Shown here: positions 32,870 to 40,118 of the stretch, in pieces | Position numbering within the stretch: position 1 is the first letter of the stretch | Layout of the letters: every line of letters begins with the position of its first letter | Notes under the pieces: generated by a model | The model's database searches: none | What the model saw: the letters and a program-made list of their open reading frames with translations, nothing else | Told to the model about the DNA's origin: nothing | Assembly (NCBI GenBank): GCA_035465395.1 | Contig: DATHRK010000051.1 | Coordinates: 1-64,000, forward strand | DNA from: DATHRK01 sp035465395 | GTDB lineage: Bacteria > Gemmatimonadota > Gemmatimonadetes > Longimicrobiales > RSA9 | DNA length: 64,000 bases | Reading direction: 5' to 3' | Translations under genes and position numbers: made by a program

Positions 32870-34335
32870 TGCGTCGCCTCTGTTGCCTCCTTGCGTTCCT
32901 CCTGCTGCCCGCCTGGGCGAGCCAGGGCGCCGCGCAAGCCGTGCGCGCCACCGGTGTGACGCAGCTTCGCTACATCGACATCCGCCCGTTGGCCGAGGAC
33001 AGCGTGCCGGTGGAGGAGACCAGCGGCGACGGCCTCCTGCGCCAAAGCGCGGATGGCCACGTGGTCCGCTGCGTCCAGGGAGATCCGTTCTGTCGCTTCC
33101 GACGCTCCGTGGACCCGGTAGCCATGGCGCCGGTCAGCCAGGACCTGGTGCTCAGCGTTTGGGGAATCGGCCGCGGTATACGCGCATACGGCCGCGTGCG
33201 TGGGCGCACGGTCGTCGGGGACGGATCCGACATCTGGCCCCGCCCCGACGACCACTTCGACGCTCTGTCCGCGTTCATCGAACTCGAGCGGCCGCGCTTC
33301 CGCGTGCGTGCCGGGCGGCAGTGGAGCCCATCAGGCCTGGGCTTCTACAACTTCGACGGTGCGGCGGTGCTCGTGCGGGTCGGGGGCGGGCTGGCGGTCG
33401 AGGCGTACGGAGGACGGAGCCTGTTGCGCGGGGTCGGCGAGACGCGCACCGGGGGCGCGCTCGCCGCGGTGGACCCCTTCGCTCCGGAGGAGGACGGCCT
33501 GCTCGTAGGCGGCACGGTCCGTTGGCGTCCCGATCCGGCGCTGGCGCTGGGTCTGGAGTACCAGCGCGACGTGCGCGAGGACCGGCACGGACTGTATTCG
33601 GAGCGCGCCGCCGCGGACGCGCTGTGGCGCATCGGACGGTTCGAGGTCGGAGGAGCCCTCGAACGGGACCTGGCGACAGCGACGACGAACGAGCTCCGGC
33701 TGGACCTGCGAAGGCGGTTCGGCCCGGACGTCGGCGCCGCACTGCTCGCGCGCCGCTATCGGCCATTCTTCGAAGCCTGGACCATCTGGGGCGCGTTCTC
33801 GCCCGTCGCGTTCGATGAGGTGGGGGCGCGCGGCTGGTGGCGCCCCGCGCACGTTCCCCTCACCCTCGAGGCCGGCGCCGCGTGGCGTGACTACGAGGAC
33901 ACCGGCACCTCGGAGACGTTCGGCACGGCCCGCTCCAGCGGCTGGCGGCTGAACGGTTCGGCGGCGTTTCGCCCGGCGCCCTCCTGGACGGTCCAGACGC
34001 GCGGAGGCGTCGACGTGGGCTTCGGCGCGGCGGGGACCGACGCGAGCGCTCGTGTAGAGCGCGCGTTCGAGCCCGACGCTCACCTGGCCGCTTCGCTGCT
34101 CGCCTTCCAGCGGGTCTATGAGTTCAGGGTGACGGAGGGGACCGTGTGGGGACTGGGGGTCGACGGGGGCCTCGGGTTCGGCCCACGCGCGCGCGTCTCG
34201 GGAGCCGTCACCTGGTACTTCCACGGCGTCGACGAGGGAGGGCGGGACACGGATTGGAATCAGGTGCGCGGCTCGCTGACGCTGGAATGGGTGCTCGGCG
34301 CGGACGCGGGGCGCACCGCGGGCGAGACCCAATGA
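32869..34335 (+). CDS. outer-membrane beta-barrel protein of the cytochrome operon
   Basis: A 488-residue outer-membrane protein: signal peptide MRRLCCLLAFLLLPAWASQG...AQA, then alternating hydrophobic/polar beta strands to the end (for example GLAVEAYGGRSLLRGVGETR, EVGGALERDLATATTNELRL, GSLTLEWVLGAD). Near the mature N-terminus it has a CX6C pair (CVQGDPFC), a possible disulfide or metal site, recalling the conserved N-terminal Cys pair of MtrB-type porins although the spacing differs. It sits between genes for a decahaem lipoprotein and a 16-haem protein with overlapping reading frames, as expected for the porin of a porin-cytochrome conduit that lets haems pass electrons through the outer membrane. 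The sequence is not recognisably MtrB/PioB, so the family would be new or divergent. Confidence 0.85.
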   Translation: MRRLCCLLAFLLLPAWASQGAAQAVRATGVTQLRYIDIRPLAEDSVPVEETSGDGLLRQSADGHVVRCVQGDPFCRFRRSVDPVAMAPVSQDLVLSVWGIGRGIRAYGRVRGRTVVGDGSDIWPRPDDHFDALSAFIELERPRFRVRAGRQWSPSGLGFYNFDGAAVLVRVGGGLAVEAYGGRSLLRGVGETRTGGALAAVDPFAPEEDGLLVGGTVRWRPDPALALGLEYQRDVREDRHGLYSERAAADALWRIGRFEVGGALERDLATATTNELRLDLRRRFGPDVGAALLARRYRPFFEAWTIWGAFSPVAFDEVGARGWWRPAHVPLTLEAGAAWRDYEDTGTSETFGTARSSGWRLNGSAAFRPAPSWTVQTRGGVDVGFGAAGTDASARVERAFEPDAHLAASLLAFQRVYEFRVTEGTVWGLGVDGGLGFGPRARVSGAVTWYFHGVDEGGRDTDWNQVRGSLTLEWVLGADAGRTAGETQ

Positions 34336-35744
34336 AGACACGCCTCCTGTTGTCGGCCGTCGTGGCGGCCGCGGCGGCTTCCGGGCTGTGGGCATTGGCG
34401 CGGCAGGACGAGGGGTTCCCGCACCTGGAGCACGCCGGCCTCTTCCCGCTCTGCACGGGTTGTCACGCCGGCATCGAGACGGGGGAAGAGGGCGCCCTGT
34501 ATCCCGATCCGGCGGAGTGCGCAGCCTGCCACGACGGCCAGCGGGAGGATTCGGTGGGCTGGTCGGGCGCGACGCGGACACCGACGACGGTCGCGTTCTC
34601 GCACCCCGACCACGCGCAGCGCCTGCGAGAGGAGTCGGCCGCAGATACGGCGGCGGGCTGCGCTGCGTGCCACCGCGAGCCCGGCGCGACCGCGCGCATG
34701 GCCGTGCAGGCGGCGACCGCGGAGGTCTGCATGAGCTGCCACGAGCACGAGGCCCCCGAACACCTGGCCGAGGCACGGGACTGTCGGGCGTGCCACCTAC
34801 CGCTGGCGAGCGCGCCCGCCGTTCCGGCGGCGCGGATCGCCGATTTTCCGCGTCCCGCGTCGCACGACGCGCCCGACTTCGTGGAGCACCACGATCCCGC
34901 CGATGACGTCGCCGACTGCGCGACCTGTCACGCCCGGGAGAGCTGTACGCGGTGCCACCTGAACGGTGCGTCGCTGCCGGCGATCGGCGCGCTGGAGCCG
35001 GATCCGCGGGTGGCGGCGTGGGTGGCGGCGTTCGAGCCGGAATACCCGGTGCCGGCCAGCCACGGCGACGAGACGTGGTTCCGAGGGCACGGTCAGAGCG
35101 CGCAGGCGCGGCCCGAGGAGTGCGCCAACTGCCACGTTCGCGCCAACTGCCGGAATTGCCACGCCGACTCGGCGCCCCAGGGCCTCGACGCGCTGCCGGC
35201 GGCCGGGCCCGAGGAGCGGCGTGGCGTGCGGATGGTCGAGGTCTCGAGCGTGCACGTTCCCGGCTACGCACGCCAGCACTCCACGGCCGCGGGCCTGGAG
35301 GGGGAGACTTGCGCGAGCTGTCACGCGACGACGTTCTGCGAGTCCTGCCACGACGGGCCCACGAGTCCCGCGTTCCACCTGCCGGACTTCAGCGAACGTC
35401 ACGGACCCGAGGCCTACGGCCGGGAGACGGACTGCGCCGCGTGCCACAGCACCGAGGTCTTCTGTCGGGCGTGCCACCAGCAGGCCGGGCTCGGGTCGCA
35501 GGGGAGCATCGGCGTCGCGTTCCACTCCGCGCGCCCCTTCTGGCTGCTCGGCCATGGTACCGCGGCGCGGCAGGGGCTCGAGGGGTGCATCACGTGCCAC
35601 GTGCAGAGCGACTGCGCGCAGTGCCATTCGGCGGTCGGGGGCTGGCGGATCAACCCGCACGGACCGGGGTTCGATGCCCAGCCCGCGCGGGAGGCGAACC
35701 CGTTCAGCTGCCTGCGCTGTCACCGCGGTGAGATCCCGCGATGA
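34332..35744 (+). CDS. 16-haem periplasmic c-type cytochrome
   Basis: A 470-residue exported cytochrome with sixteen CxxCH motifs (from CTGCH near residue 35 to CLRCH near the C-terminus). The signal sequence (MKTRLLLSAVVAAAAASGLWALA) lacks a lipobox, so the protein is soluble or anchored by an uncleaved helix. Motifs come in pairs (CATCH/CTRCH, CANCH/CRNCH, CASCH/CESCH, CAACH/CRACH, CITCH/CAQCH) with short loops, suggesting an elongated wire made of repeated two-haem units. ATG overlaps the porin stop (ATGA) and its own stop overlaps the next start (ATGA). Probably the periplasm-spanning relay between the quinol-oxidising complex and the outer membrane. Confidence 0.93.
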   Translation: MKTRLLLSAVVAAAAASGLWALARQDEGFPHLEHAGLFPLCTGCHAGIETGEEGALYPDPAECAACHDGQREDSVGWSGATRTPTTVAFSHPDHAQRLREESAADTAAGCAACHREPGATARMAVQAATAEVCMSCHEHEAPEHLAEARDCRACHLPLASAPAVPAARIADFPRPASHDAPDFVEHHDPADDVADCATCHARESCTRCHLNGASLPAIGALEPDPRVAAWVAAFEPEYPVPASHGDETWFRGHGQSAQARPEECANCHVRANCRNCHADSAPQGLDALPAAGPEERRGVRMVEVSSVHVPGYARQHSTAAGLEGETCASCHATTFCESCHDGPTSPAFHLPDFSERHGPEAYGRETDCAACHSTEVFCRACHQQAGLGSQGSIGVAFHSARPFWLLGHGTAARQGLEGCITCHVQSDCAQCHSAVGGWRINPHGPGFDAQPAREANPFSCLRCHRGEIPR

Positions 35745-37027
35745 GGCCCACGTGGGGCGTAGTCGCCGTGCTCGTCGTGCCGCTGTTGCCGGCGCACGCC
35801 GGGGCGCAGGGGCTGCCCGACACGGACGGCTGCATCTCGTGTCACCGCACGCTGGAGGACTCCGCGCTCGCGGTCCCCGCCCTCACGTACGCCGACGACG
35901 TGCACGCGGAGCGGGGCTTCGGATGCCTGGTCTGTCACGGGGGGCCGGTGACGGCGCAGGGATCGCTCGATCCAGCGACGGGTTTCCTGAGCCGGCCGGA
36001 TCGGACGGAGCTACCCGCGCTGTGCGGACGGTGCCACTCGGACGGCGCCTTCATGCGCGACTACAATCCGGCGATCCGCATCGATCAGGTGAGCGAGTAC
36101 TACACGTCGGTGCACGGGCGGCTGCTGCGCGACGAGAACGACCCCGACGTCGCCACCTGCGTGGACTGCCATCCGGCTCACCGGATCCGCCCACCCTCCG
36201 ATCCGGAGTCTTCCGTGCACCCGTTGCGCGTGGCCGACCTGTGCGGCTCGTGCCACGCCGACGCTGCCTTGATGGAACCACGAGGCCTCGCTACCGACCA
36301 GCTCGACGAGTTCCAGCAGAGCATCCACGGGGAGCTGCTGTACGAAGAGGAGGATCTCTCGTCCCCGACCTGCAACGACTGCCACGGCAACCACGGGGCG
36401 GCACCGCCGGAGGTGGCTTCCGTCCGCAACGTGTGCGGTCAGTGCCACAGCACGATGGCCACCTTCTTCGATCAGAGCGGCCACGCCGAGATCTTCCGCG
36501 ATGAGGACCTGCCCGGGTGCGCCACCTGCCACGACAACCACGCCATCGAGCGGACGGAGGACGACGACCTGGCCGCGAGGACGCGTACGGTATGCCACGA
36601 CTGCCACGACCCGGACGATCCGGAAGGGAGCGAGCTGCTGGCCATGGCTCAGCTCCTGGACTCCCTGGGTGCGGAGAAGCAGCGCGCGGAGGCCGTGCTC
36701 GCGGAGGCCGAGAACCTGGGCATGGAAGTGAGCCAGGCGATCTTCGAGCTGGAGGAAGTGAACAACGCCCTGACGATGGCGCGGGCGGCCGTCCACTCTC
36801 TGCAGGTGGGACCGGTCGAAGAGGAGCTCGCTGCCGGATTCGCCGTCACCGACTCTGCGCTCGGCAGAGGCGCCGAGGCGCTGGACGAACACCGGATGCG
36901 GAGGGTGGGCCTGGCGGCCTCCACGGTGGCCACCCTGGTACTCATCATCGGGCTCGCGACGTTGATCCGCCGGCTCGAGAGGCCGGATCGAGCGGGCGCC
37001 GCCACGATTTCGCAACGGAGGGACTAA
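35741..37027 (+). CDS. nonahaem membrane-anchored c-type cytochrome with coiled coil
   Basis: A 428-residue cytochrome with nine CxxCH sites (CISCH, CLVCH, CGRCH, CVDCH, CGSCH, CNDCH, CGQCH, CATCH, CHDCH) in the first 300 residues. A long charged helix follows (LLDSLGAEKQRAEAVLAEAE onward, coiled-coil-like), then one transmembrane segment (LAASTVATLVLIIGLATLI) and a short basic cytoplasmic tail. An N-terminal signal peptide ends at HAGAQ, so the haem domain faces the periplasm. Two SVHG/SIHG segments resemble those of NrfH/cytochrome c3-type proteins. Located directly before the Rieske gene (4 bp), it would replace cytochrome c1 as electron acceptor of the bc complex. Confidence 0.92.
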   Translation: MRPTWGVVAVLVVPLLPAHAGAQGLPDTDGCISCHRTLEDSALAVPALTYADDVHAERGFGCLVCHGGPVTAQGSLDPATGFLSRPDRTELPALCGRCHSDGAFMRDYNPAIRIDQVSEYYTSVHGRLLRDENDPDVATCVDCHPAHRIRPPSDPESSVHPLRVADLCGSCHADAALMEPRGLATDQLDEFQQSIHGELLYEEEDLSSPTCNDCHGNHGAAPPEVASVRNVCGQCHSTMATFFDQSGHAEIFRDEDLPGCATCHDNHAIERTEDDDLAARTRTVCHDCHDPDDPEGSELLAMAQLLDSLGAEKQRAEAVLAEAENLGMEVSQAIFELEEVNNALTMARAAVHSLQVGPVEEELAAGFAVTDSALGRGAEALDEHRMRRVGLAASTVATLVLIIGLATLIRRLERPDRAGAATISQRRD

Positions 37028-37031
37028 CGGC

Positions 37032-37490
37032 ATGGAGCCAGAATCCCGCAATGCGCGCCAGGTGGACCGCAAGGGCTTCTTGGAGTGGCTCCTCGGAACG
37101 AGCTTCGGAGCACTCCTCGCTGCCGTGCTGTACCCGGCCTTTCGCTACGTCATCCCACCCGAGGCGGGCGAGGCGACGGTCGGATCGGTAACGCTGCCGT
37201 TCGGGGCGTCGGATCTGCCTACGAACTCGGGCCGGATCTTCAAGTTCGGGTCCCGGCCGGGGATCATAGTGCGCACGCCCTCGGGCGAGCTGCGGGCGTT
37301 CTCGGCGCGCTGCACGCACCTGGACTGCACGGTCCAGTTCCGGGATGACATCTCGCACATCTGGTGCGCGTGTCATAATGGGCATTTCGACCTCAGCGGA
37401 CGCAACATCTCCGGTCCGCCGCCCGCGCCCCTCGAGCAATACGACGTGAACGTGCGCGGGGACGAAGTCGTCATCAACCGCAGGCTCTGA
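37032..37490 (+). CDS. Rieske iron-sulfur protein of a bc-type quinol oxidase
   Basis: A 152-residue Rieske [2Fe-2S] subunit. A membrane helix near the N-terminus (LEWLLGTSFGALLAAVLYPAF) is preceded by a short polar stretch with RKGF, and the cluster-binding motifs CTHLDC and CACHNGHF are intact, giving the two Cys and two His ligands plus the Cys pair for the disulfide. The domain is short like those of b6f/actinobacterial-type or Cbc-type complexes. Paired with the cytochrome b gene one base downstream. Confidence 0.96.
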   Translation: MEPESRNARQVDRKGFLEWLLGTSFGALLAAVLYPAFRYVIPPEAGEATVGSVTLPFGASDLPTNSGRIFKFGSRPGIIVRTPSGELRAFSARCTHLDCTVQFRDDISHIWCACHNGHFDLSGRNISGPPPAPLEQYDVNVRGDEVVINRRL

Positions 37491-37491
37491 C

Positions 37492-38670
37492 GTGGACACC
37501 GGATCCACAGCGTCCGTGCCGGCGACGCCTCGCGACCCGTCGGATCGCCCGGTAACCGAACCCGCGGCGCAGACCGCGGCAGCCCCGACCGGGCTGGGGC
37601 GGCTGACTGCGTGGCTGGACCACCGCGTCGGTTTCGGCGCGCTGCGGCCGCTCATGAAGAAGAAGAGCGTGCCCGTCCACCGCCATTCCTTCTGGTACTA
37701 CATGGGGGGGATGGCCCTTTTCCTCTTGCTCCTCCAGGTGGCCACCGGCGTTCTGCTCCTCTTCTACTACCGCCCGAGCGCCTCCGAGGCGTACGAGTCC
37801 GTGCAGTTTCTCATGGCGGAGGTCGAGTTCGGCTGGCTGGTGCGGTCGATCCACTCCTGGGGCGCAAACCTGATGATCCTGGTAGTATTCGTGCACCTCT
37901 TCAGCGTGCTGCTGCTGCGAGCCTACCGGACGCCGCGGGAGCTCACGTGGATCTCGGGCGTGGGCCTGCTCTTCGTAGCAATGGGGCTGGGCTTCACCGG
38001 CTACCTCCTGCCCTGGAACCAGCTGGCCTTCTTCGCGACCCGCGTCGGAACCGAGATCCCGGGGGCCATTCCCGTGATCGGACCGTTCTTCCGAACGCTG
38101 TTGCGTGGCGGAGAGGACGTGACGGGTGCGACGTTGACGCGCTTCTACGCCCTGCACGTGTGGGTGCTGCCCGGGATCGCCTTCCTCCTGGTGGGCCTGC
38201 ACGTCCTGCTCGTCCAGCGGCACGGCATGAGCGTGCCGCCAGCGATCGAGCGGGATGGCGGCGCGCGGCGCGCCCTTCCCTTCTTCCCCAATTTCCTGCT
38301 GCGCGATCTGATCGGCTGGCTCTCGGCGCTCACGATCCTGGCCGCGATGGCGGCGTTCTTCCCCGCGCACCTGGGCGAGAAGGCCGATCCGTTCGCGTCG
38401 GCGCCGGCGGGGATCAAGCCCGAGTGGTACTTCATGTTCATGTTCCAGACCCTGAAGCTACTGCCGAGCCATATCCTGGGCATGGACGGGGAGTTCGTCG
38501 GCGTGGCTGCGTTCGGGCTGGCGGCGGTGGTGCTCGCGCTGATTCCGTTCATCGACCGGGGCGCCGCCCGTGGACGCTCGAGCAAGGTGCTGACCTGGGT
38601 CGCGTACGGCGCCCTCGTCTACATCGTGGTGCTCACTGCGTGGGGATACCTGGCCGAGCCCGGCGCGTAG
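37492..38670 (+). CDS. cytochrome b of a bc-type quinol oxidase
   Basis: The quinol-oxidising membrane subunit, 392 residues. Two haem-b ligand pairs are visible on the second and fourth helices: SIHSWGANLMILVVFVHLF and FYALHVWVLPGIAFLLVGLHVLLV, each with two His 13 residues apart. The C-terminal half carries the quinol-site motif KPEWYFMFMFQ and helices corresponding to subunit IV, so the gene is a fused cytochrome b rather than split b6/IV. GTG start one base after the Rieske stop. No cytochrome c1 gene follows: the electron acceptors must be the multihaem cytochromes upstream. Confidence 0.95.
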   Translation: MDTGSTASVPATPRDPSDRPVTEPAAQTAAAPTGLGRLTAWLDHRVGFGALRPLMKKKSVPVHRHSFWYYMGGMALFLLLLQVATGVLLLFYYRPSASEAYESVQFLMAEVEFGWLVRSIHSWGANLMILVVFVHLFSVLLLRAYRTPRELTWISGVGLLFVAMGLGFTGYLLPWNQLAFFATRVGTEIPGAIPVIGPFFRTLLRGGEDVTGATLTRFYALHVWVLPGIAFLLVGLHVLLVQRHGMSVPPAIERDGGARRALPFFPNFLLRDLIGWLSALTILAAMAAFFPAHLGEKADPFASAPAGIKPEWYFMFMFQTLKLLPSHILGMDGEFVGVAAFGLAAVVLALIPFIDRGAARGRSSKVLTWVAYGALVYIVVLTAWGYLAEPGA

Positions 38671-38683
38671 CAGCGGTCGCCGA

Positions 38684-38707
38684 CCCTGGGCCCGTGCGGG
38701 CCCAGGG
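38684..38707. terminator. perfect 10-bp hairpin ending the cytochrome operon
   Basis: Arms CCCTGGGCCC and GGGCCCAGGG flank a 4-nt GTGC loop. It lies between the stop of the cytochrome b gene and the stop of the convergent ybjQ-like gene and could serve both. No T run follows on either strand, so it may be a weak or Rho-assisted terminator. Confidence 0.5.
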
Positions 38708-38724
38708 CGAGGATCGCCCTGCCC

Positions 38725-39051
38725 TCACTCCTGTCTTGGCGCCAGTTTGACGGCGGTGCCGTAAGCCATGATCTCGGCCGCGCCCTGCATCACCATGGCC
38801 GTCTGGAAGCGCACGCCGATGACGCCGTTGGCGCCCAGGGACTCGGCCTCTTCGATCATGCGATCCAGAGCCTGCTCCCGCGCCTCGCCCATCATCTTCA
38901 CGTACTCCTTGATCTCCCCGCCTGCCACGTGCCGGAAGATGGCCAGGATGTCCTTGCCGATGAAGCGCGCGCGTATCGTATTGCCGCGAACCAAACCCAA
39001 CGATTCCGTGATCGTGTGGCCAGGAATGTCGTCCGTCGTCACGATGATCAT
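38725..39051 (-). CDS. ybjQ: YbjQ/UPF0145 family protein
   Basis: A 108-residue member of the UPF0145/YbjQ family (heavy-metal-binding-like fold, pentameric in solved structures, function unknown). Conserved segments: TTDDIPGHTITESLGLVRGN at the start, EYVKMMGEAREQALDRMIEEAESLGANGVIGVRF in the core and the C-terminal EIMAYGTAVKL (long segment quoted only in part below 20-residue stretches: EYVKMMGEAREQ, ESLGANGVIGVRF). Its ATG overlaps the stop codon of the anti-sigma gene (ATGA), so it belongs to the sigma/anti-sigma operon. Confidence 0.92.
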   Translation of the reverse strand: MIIVTTDDIPGHTITESLGLVRGNTIRARFIGKDILAIFRHVAGGEIKEYVKMMGEAREQALDRMIEEAESLGANGVIGVRFQTAMVMQGAAEIMAYGTAVKLAPRQE

Positions 39052-39464
39052 CGCTGTATGTGCCTGTAAGGATCCGTCCGCCACGCCACGTAGTGCTCGC
39101 GCAGCACGCTTCCGAGCAGCATCGCCAAGCCGATCGCGATGCCCCCGCTGGCCAACTTCTCCCACAGAGCGACAGGCGAAAGGGCATAGCTGACCACCCC
39201 GTACACGACCCACACCACGAGGCCCGCCACGAACAGGCCCCAGCCGAGCGGGCGGGTGATACGACGATGTACCGCGGGCCACGCGTCGCCGGCCGCCGGG
39301 GCGTCCACGGCCGCCCGCAGGTCCCGTCCGAGCGACTCGAAGACGACGCGCTCGCGGCGGCATTCCGAGCACCCGTCGACGTGCCGTTCCAACGCCTCGG
39401 CGCGCTCCGGGGACAGTTCTCCGTCCAGCCACCGCATGAGGTCTTCGTGTTTCAGATGCTCCAT
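39048..39464 (-). CDS. zinc-finger anti-sigma factor with two membrane helices
   Basis: A 138-residue anti-sigma factor. The N-terminal ZAS-type zinc finger is visible as HLKHEDLMRWLDGEL followed by HVDGCSECRRE (HxxxCxxC). Two hydrophobic helices follow (GWGLFVAGLVVWVVYGVVSY and LASGGIAIGLAMLLGSVL), with a short C-terminal tail, so it is an inner-membrane protein without a large periplasmic sensor. It lies 12 bp after the ECF sigma gene, which it presumably inhibits, and is overlapped by ybjQ. Confidence 0.92.
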   Translation of the reverse strand: MEHLKHEDLMRWLDGELSPERAEALERHVDGCSECRRERVVFESLGRDLRAAVDAPAAGDAWPAVHRRITRPLGWGLFVAGLVVWVVYGVVSYALSPVALWEKLASGGIAIGLAMLLGSVLREHYVAWRTDPYRHIQR

Positions 39465-39476
39465 ACCGACCTTCTC

Positions 39477-40118
39477 CTACGTTTCATTCGCCCCGAGCCC
39501 GAGCAGCGCGTCCTTCAACGCCCGCCTCGCATGGTAGAGGCGGCTCGCAACCGTACCTTCGGGAATGCTCAGGATCTCCGCGATCTCCGCGTAGCGGAAC
39601 CCCTGGATCTCCTTCAGGACCAGGATGTCGCGGTGCTCCTCGACCAGGGAATCCAGCGCCCGCCGCACGATGTCCCTGGCCGCCGCCCGCTCGCGCTGAC
39701 GCTCCGGGTCGGCCAGCTCGCCGGCGGGTCGAGCCTCCAGGCGCTCGTCCGTGACCTCGTAGTTCGCGCGCGACTTCCGGCCGCGGATCATGTCGCGGCA
39801 GTGGTTGCGCAGGATCTGGAAGAACCACGGGCCGAAACGGCGCTTCACGTCGAACCGCGGGAGCGCTTGCCAGGCCTTGATGAACGCTTCCTGCACGCCG
39901 TCGCGCGCCTCGTCGGGATGGCCCAGAATGCCCATCGCCACGCGCAGCGCGGCCGGTTCATAGGCTCGCACGAGCGGTTCGAAGAAGCGCGCGTCTCCGG
40001 CTCGACACTTCAGAATGAGCTCTCTCTCCACCATCGGCTCCGACGCCACCGCGATCGGACTGTGCGAAGGTGTACGGGCGAGCGCCCCCTTTTCTTCACC
40101 GTGACCGGCGTCAGCCAT
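39477..40118 (-). CDS. ECF-type RNA polymerase sigma factor
   Basis: An extracytoplasmic-function sigma factor of 213 residues. Region 2: DARFFEPLVRAYEPAALRVA, HPDEARDGVQEAFIKAWQ and RRFGPWFFQILRNHCRDM; region 4: LVEEHRDILVLKEIQGFRY and AEIAEILSIPEGTVASRLYH. The start is unsure: ATG at 40118 overlaps the K+ channel gene by 8 bp, while ATG at 40034 (MVERELILKCRAGD) removes a 28-residue low-complexity leader and may be the real start. Cognate anti-sigma follows. Works with the K+ channel gene upstream in one minus-strand operon. Confidence 0.93.
   Translation of the reverse strand: MADAGHGEEKGALARTPSHSPIAVASEPMVERELILKCRAGDARFFEPLVRAYEPAALRVAMGILGHPDEARDGVQEAFIKAWQALPRFDVKRRFGPWFFQILRNHCRDMIRGRKSRANYEVTDERLEARPAGELADPERQRERAAARDIVRRALDSLVEEHRDILVLKEIQGFRYAEIAEILSIPEGTVASRLYHARRALKDALLGLGANET

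Noticed and set aside
29813..38670. The block as alternative complex III
   Set aside because: There is no NrfD-like subunit, no molybdopterin/iron-sulfur ActB protein, and a genuine Rieske/cytochrome b pair is present.
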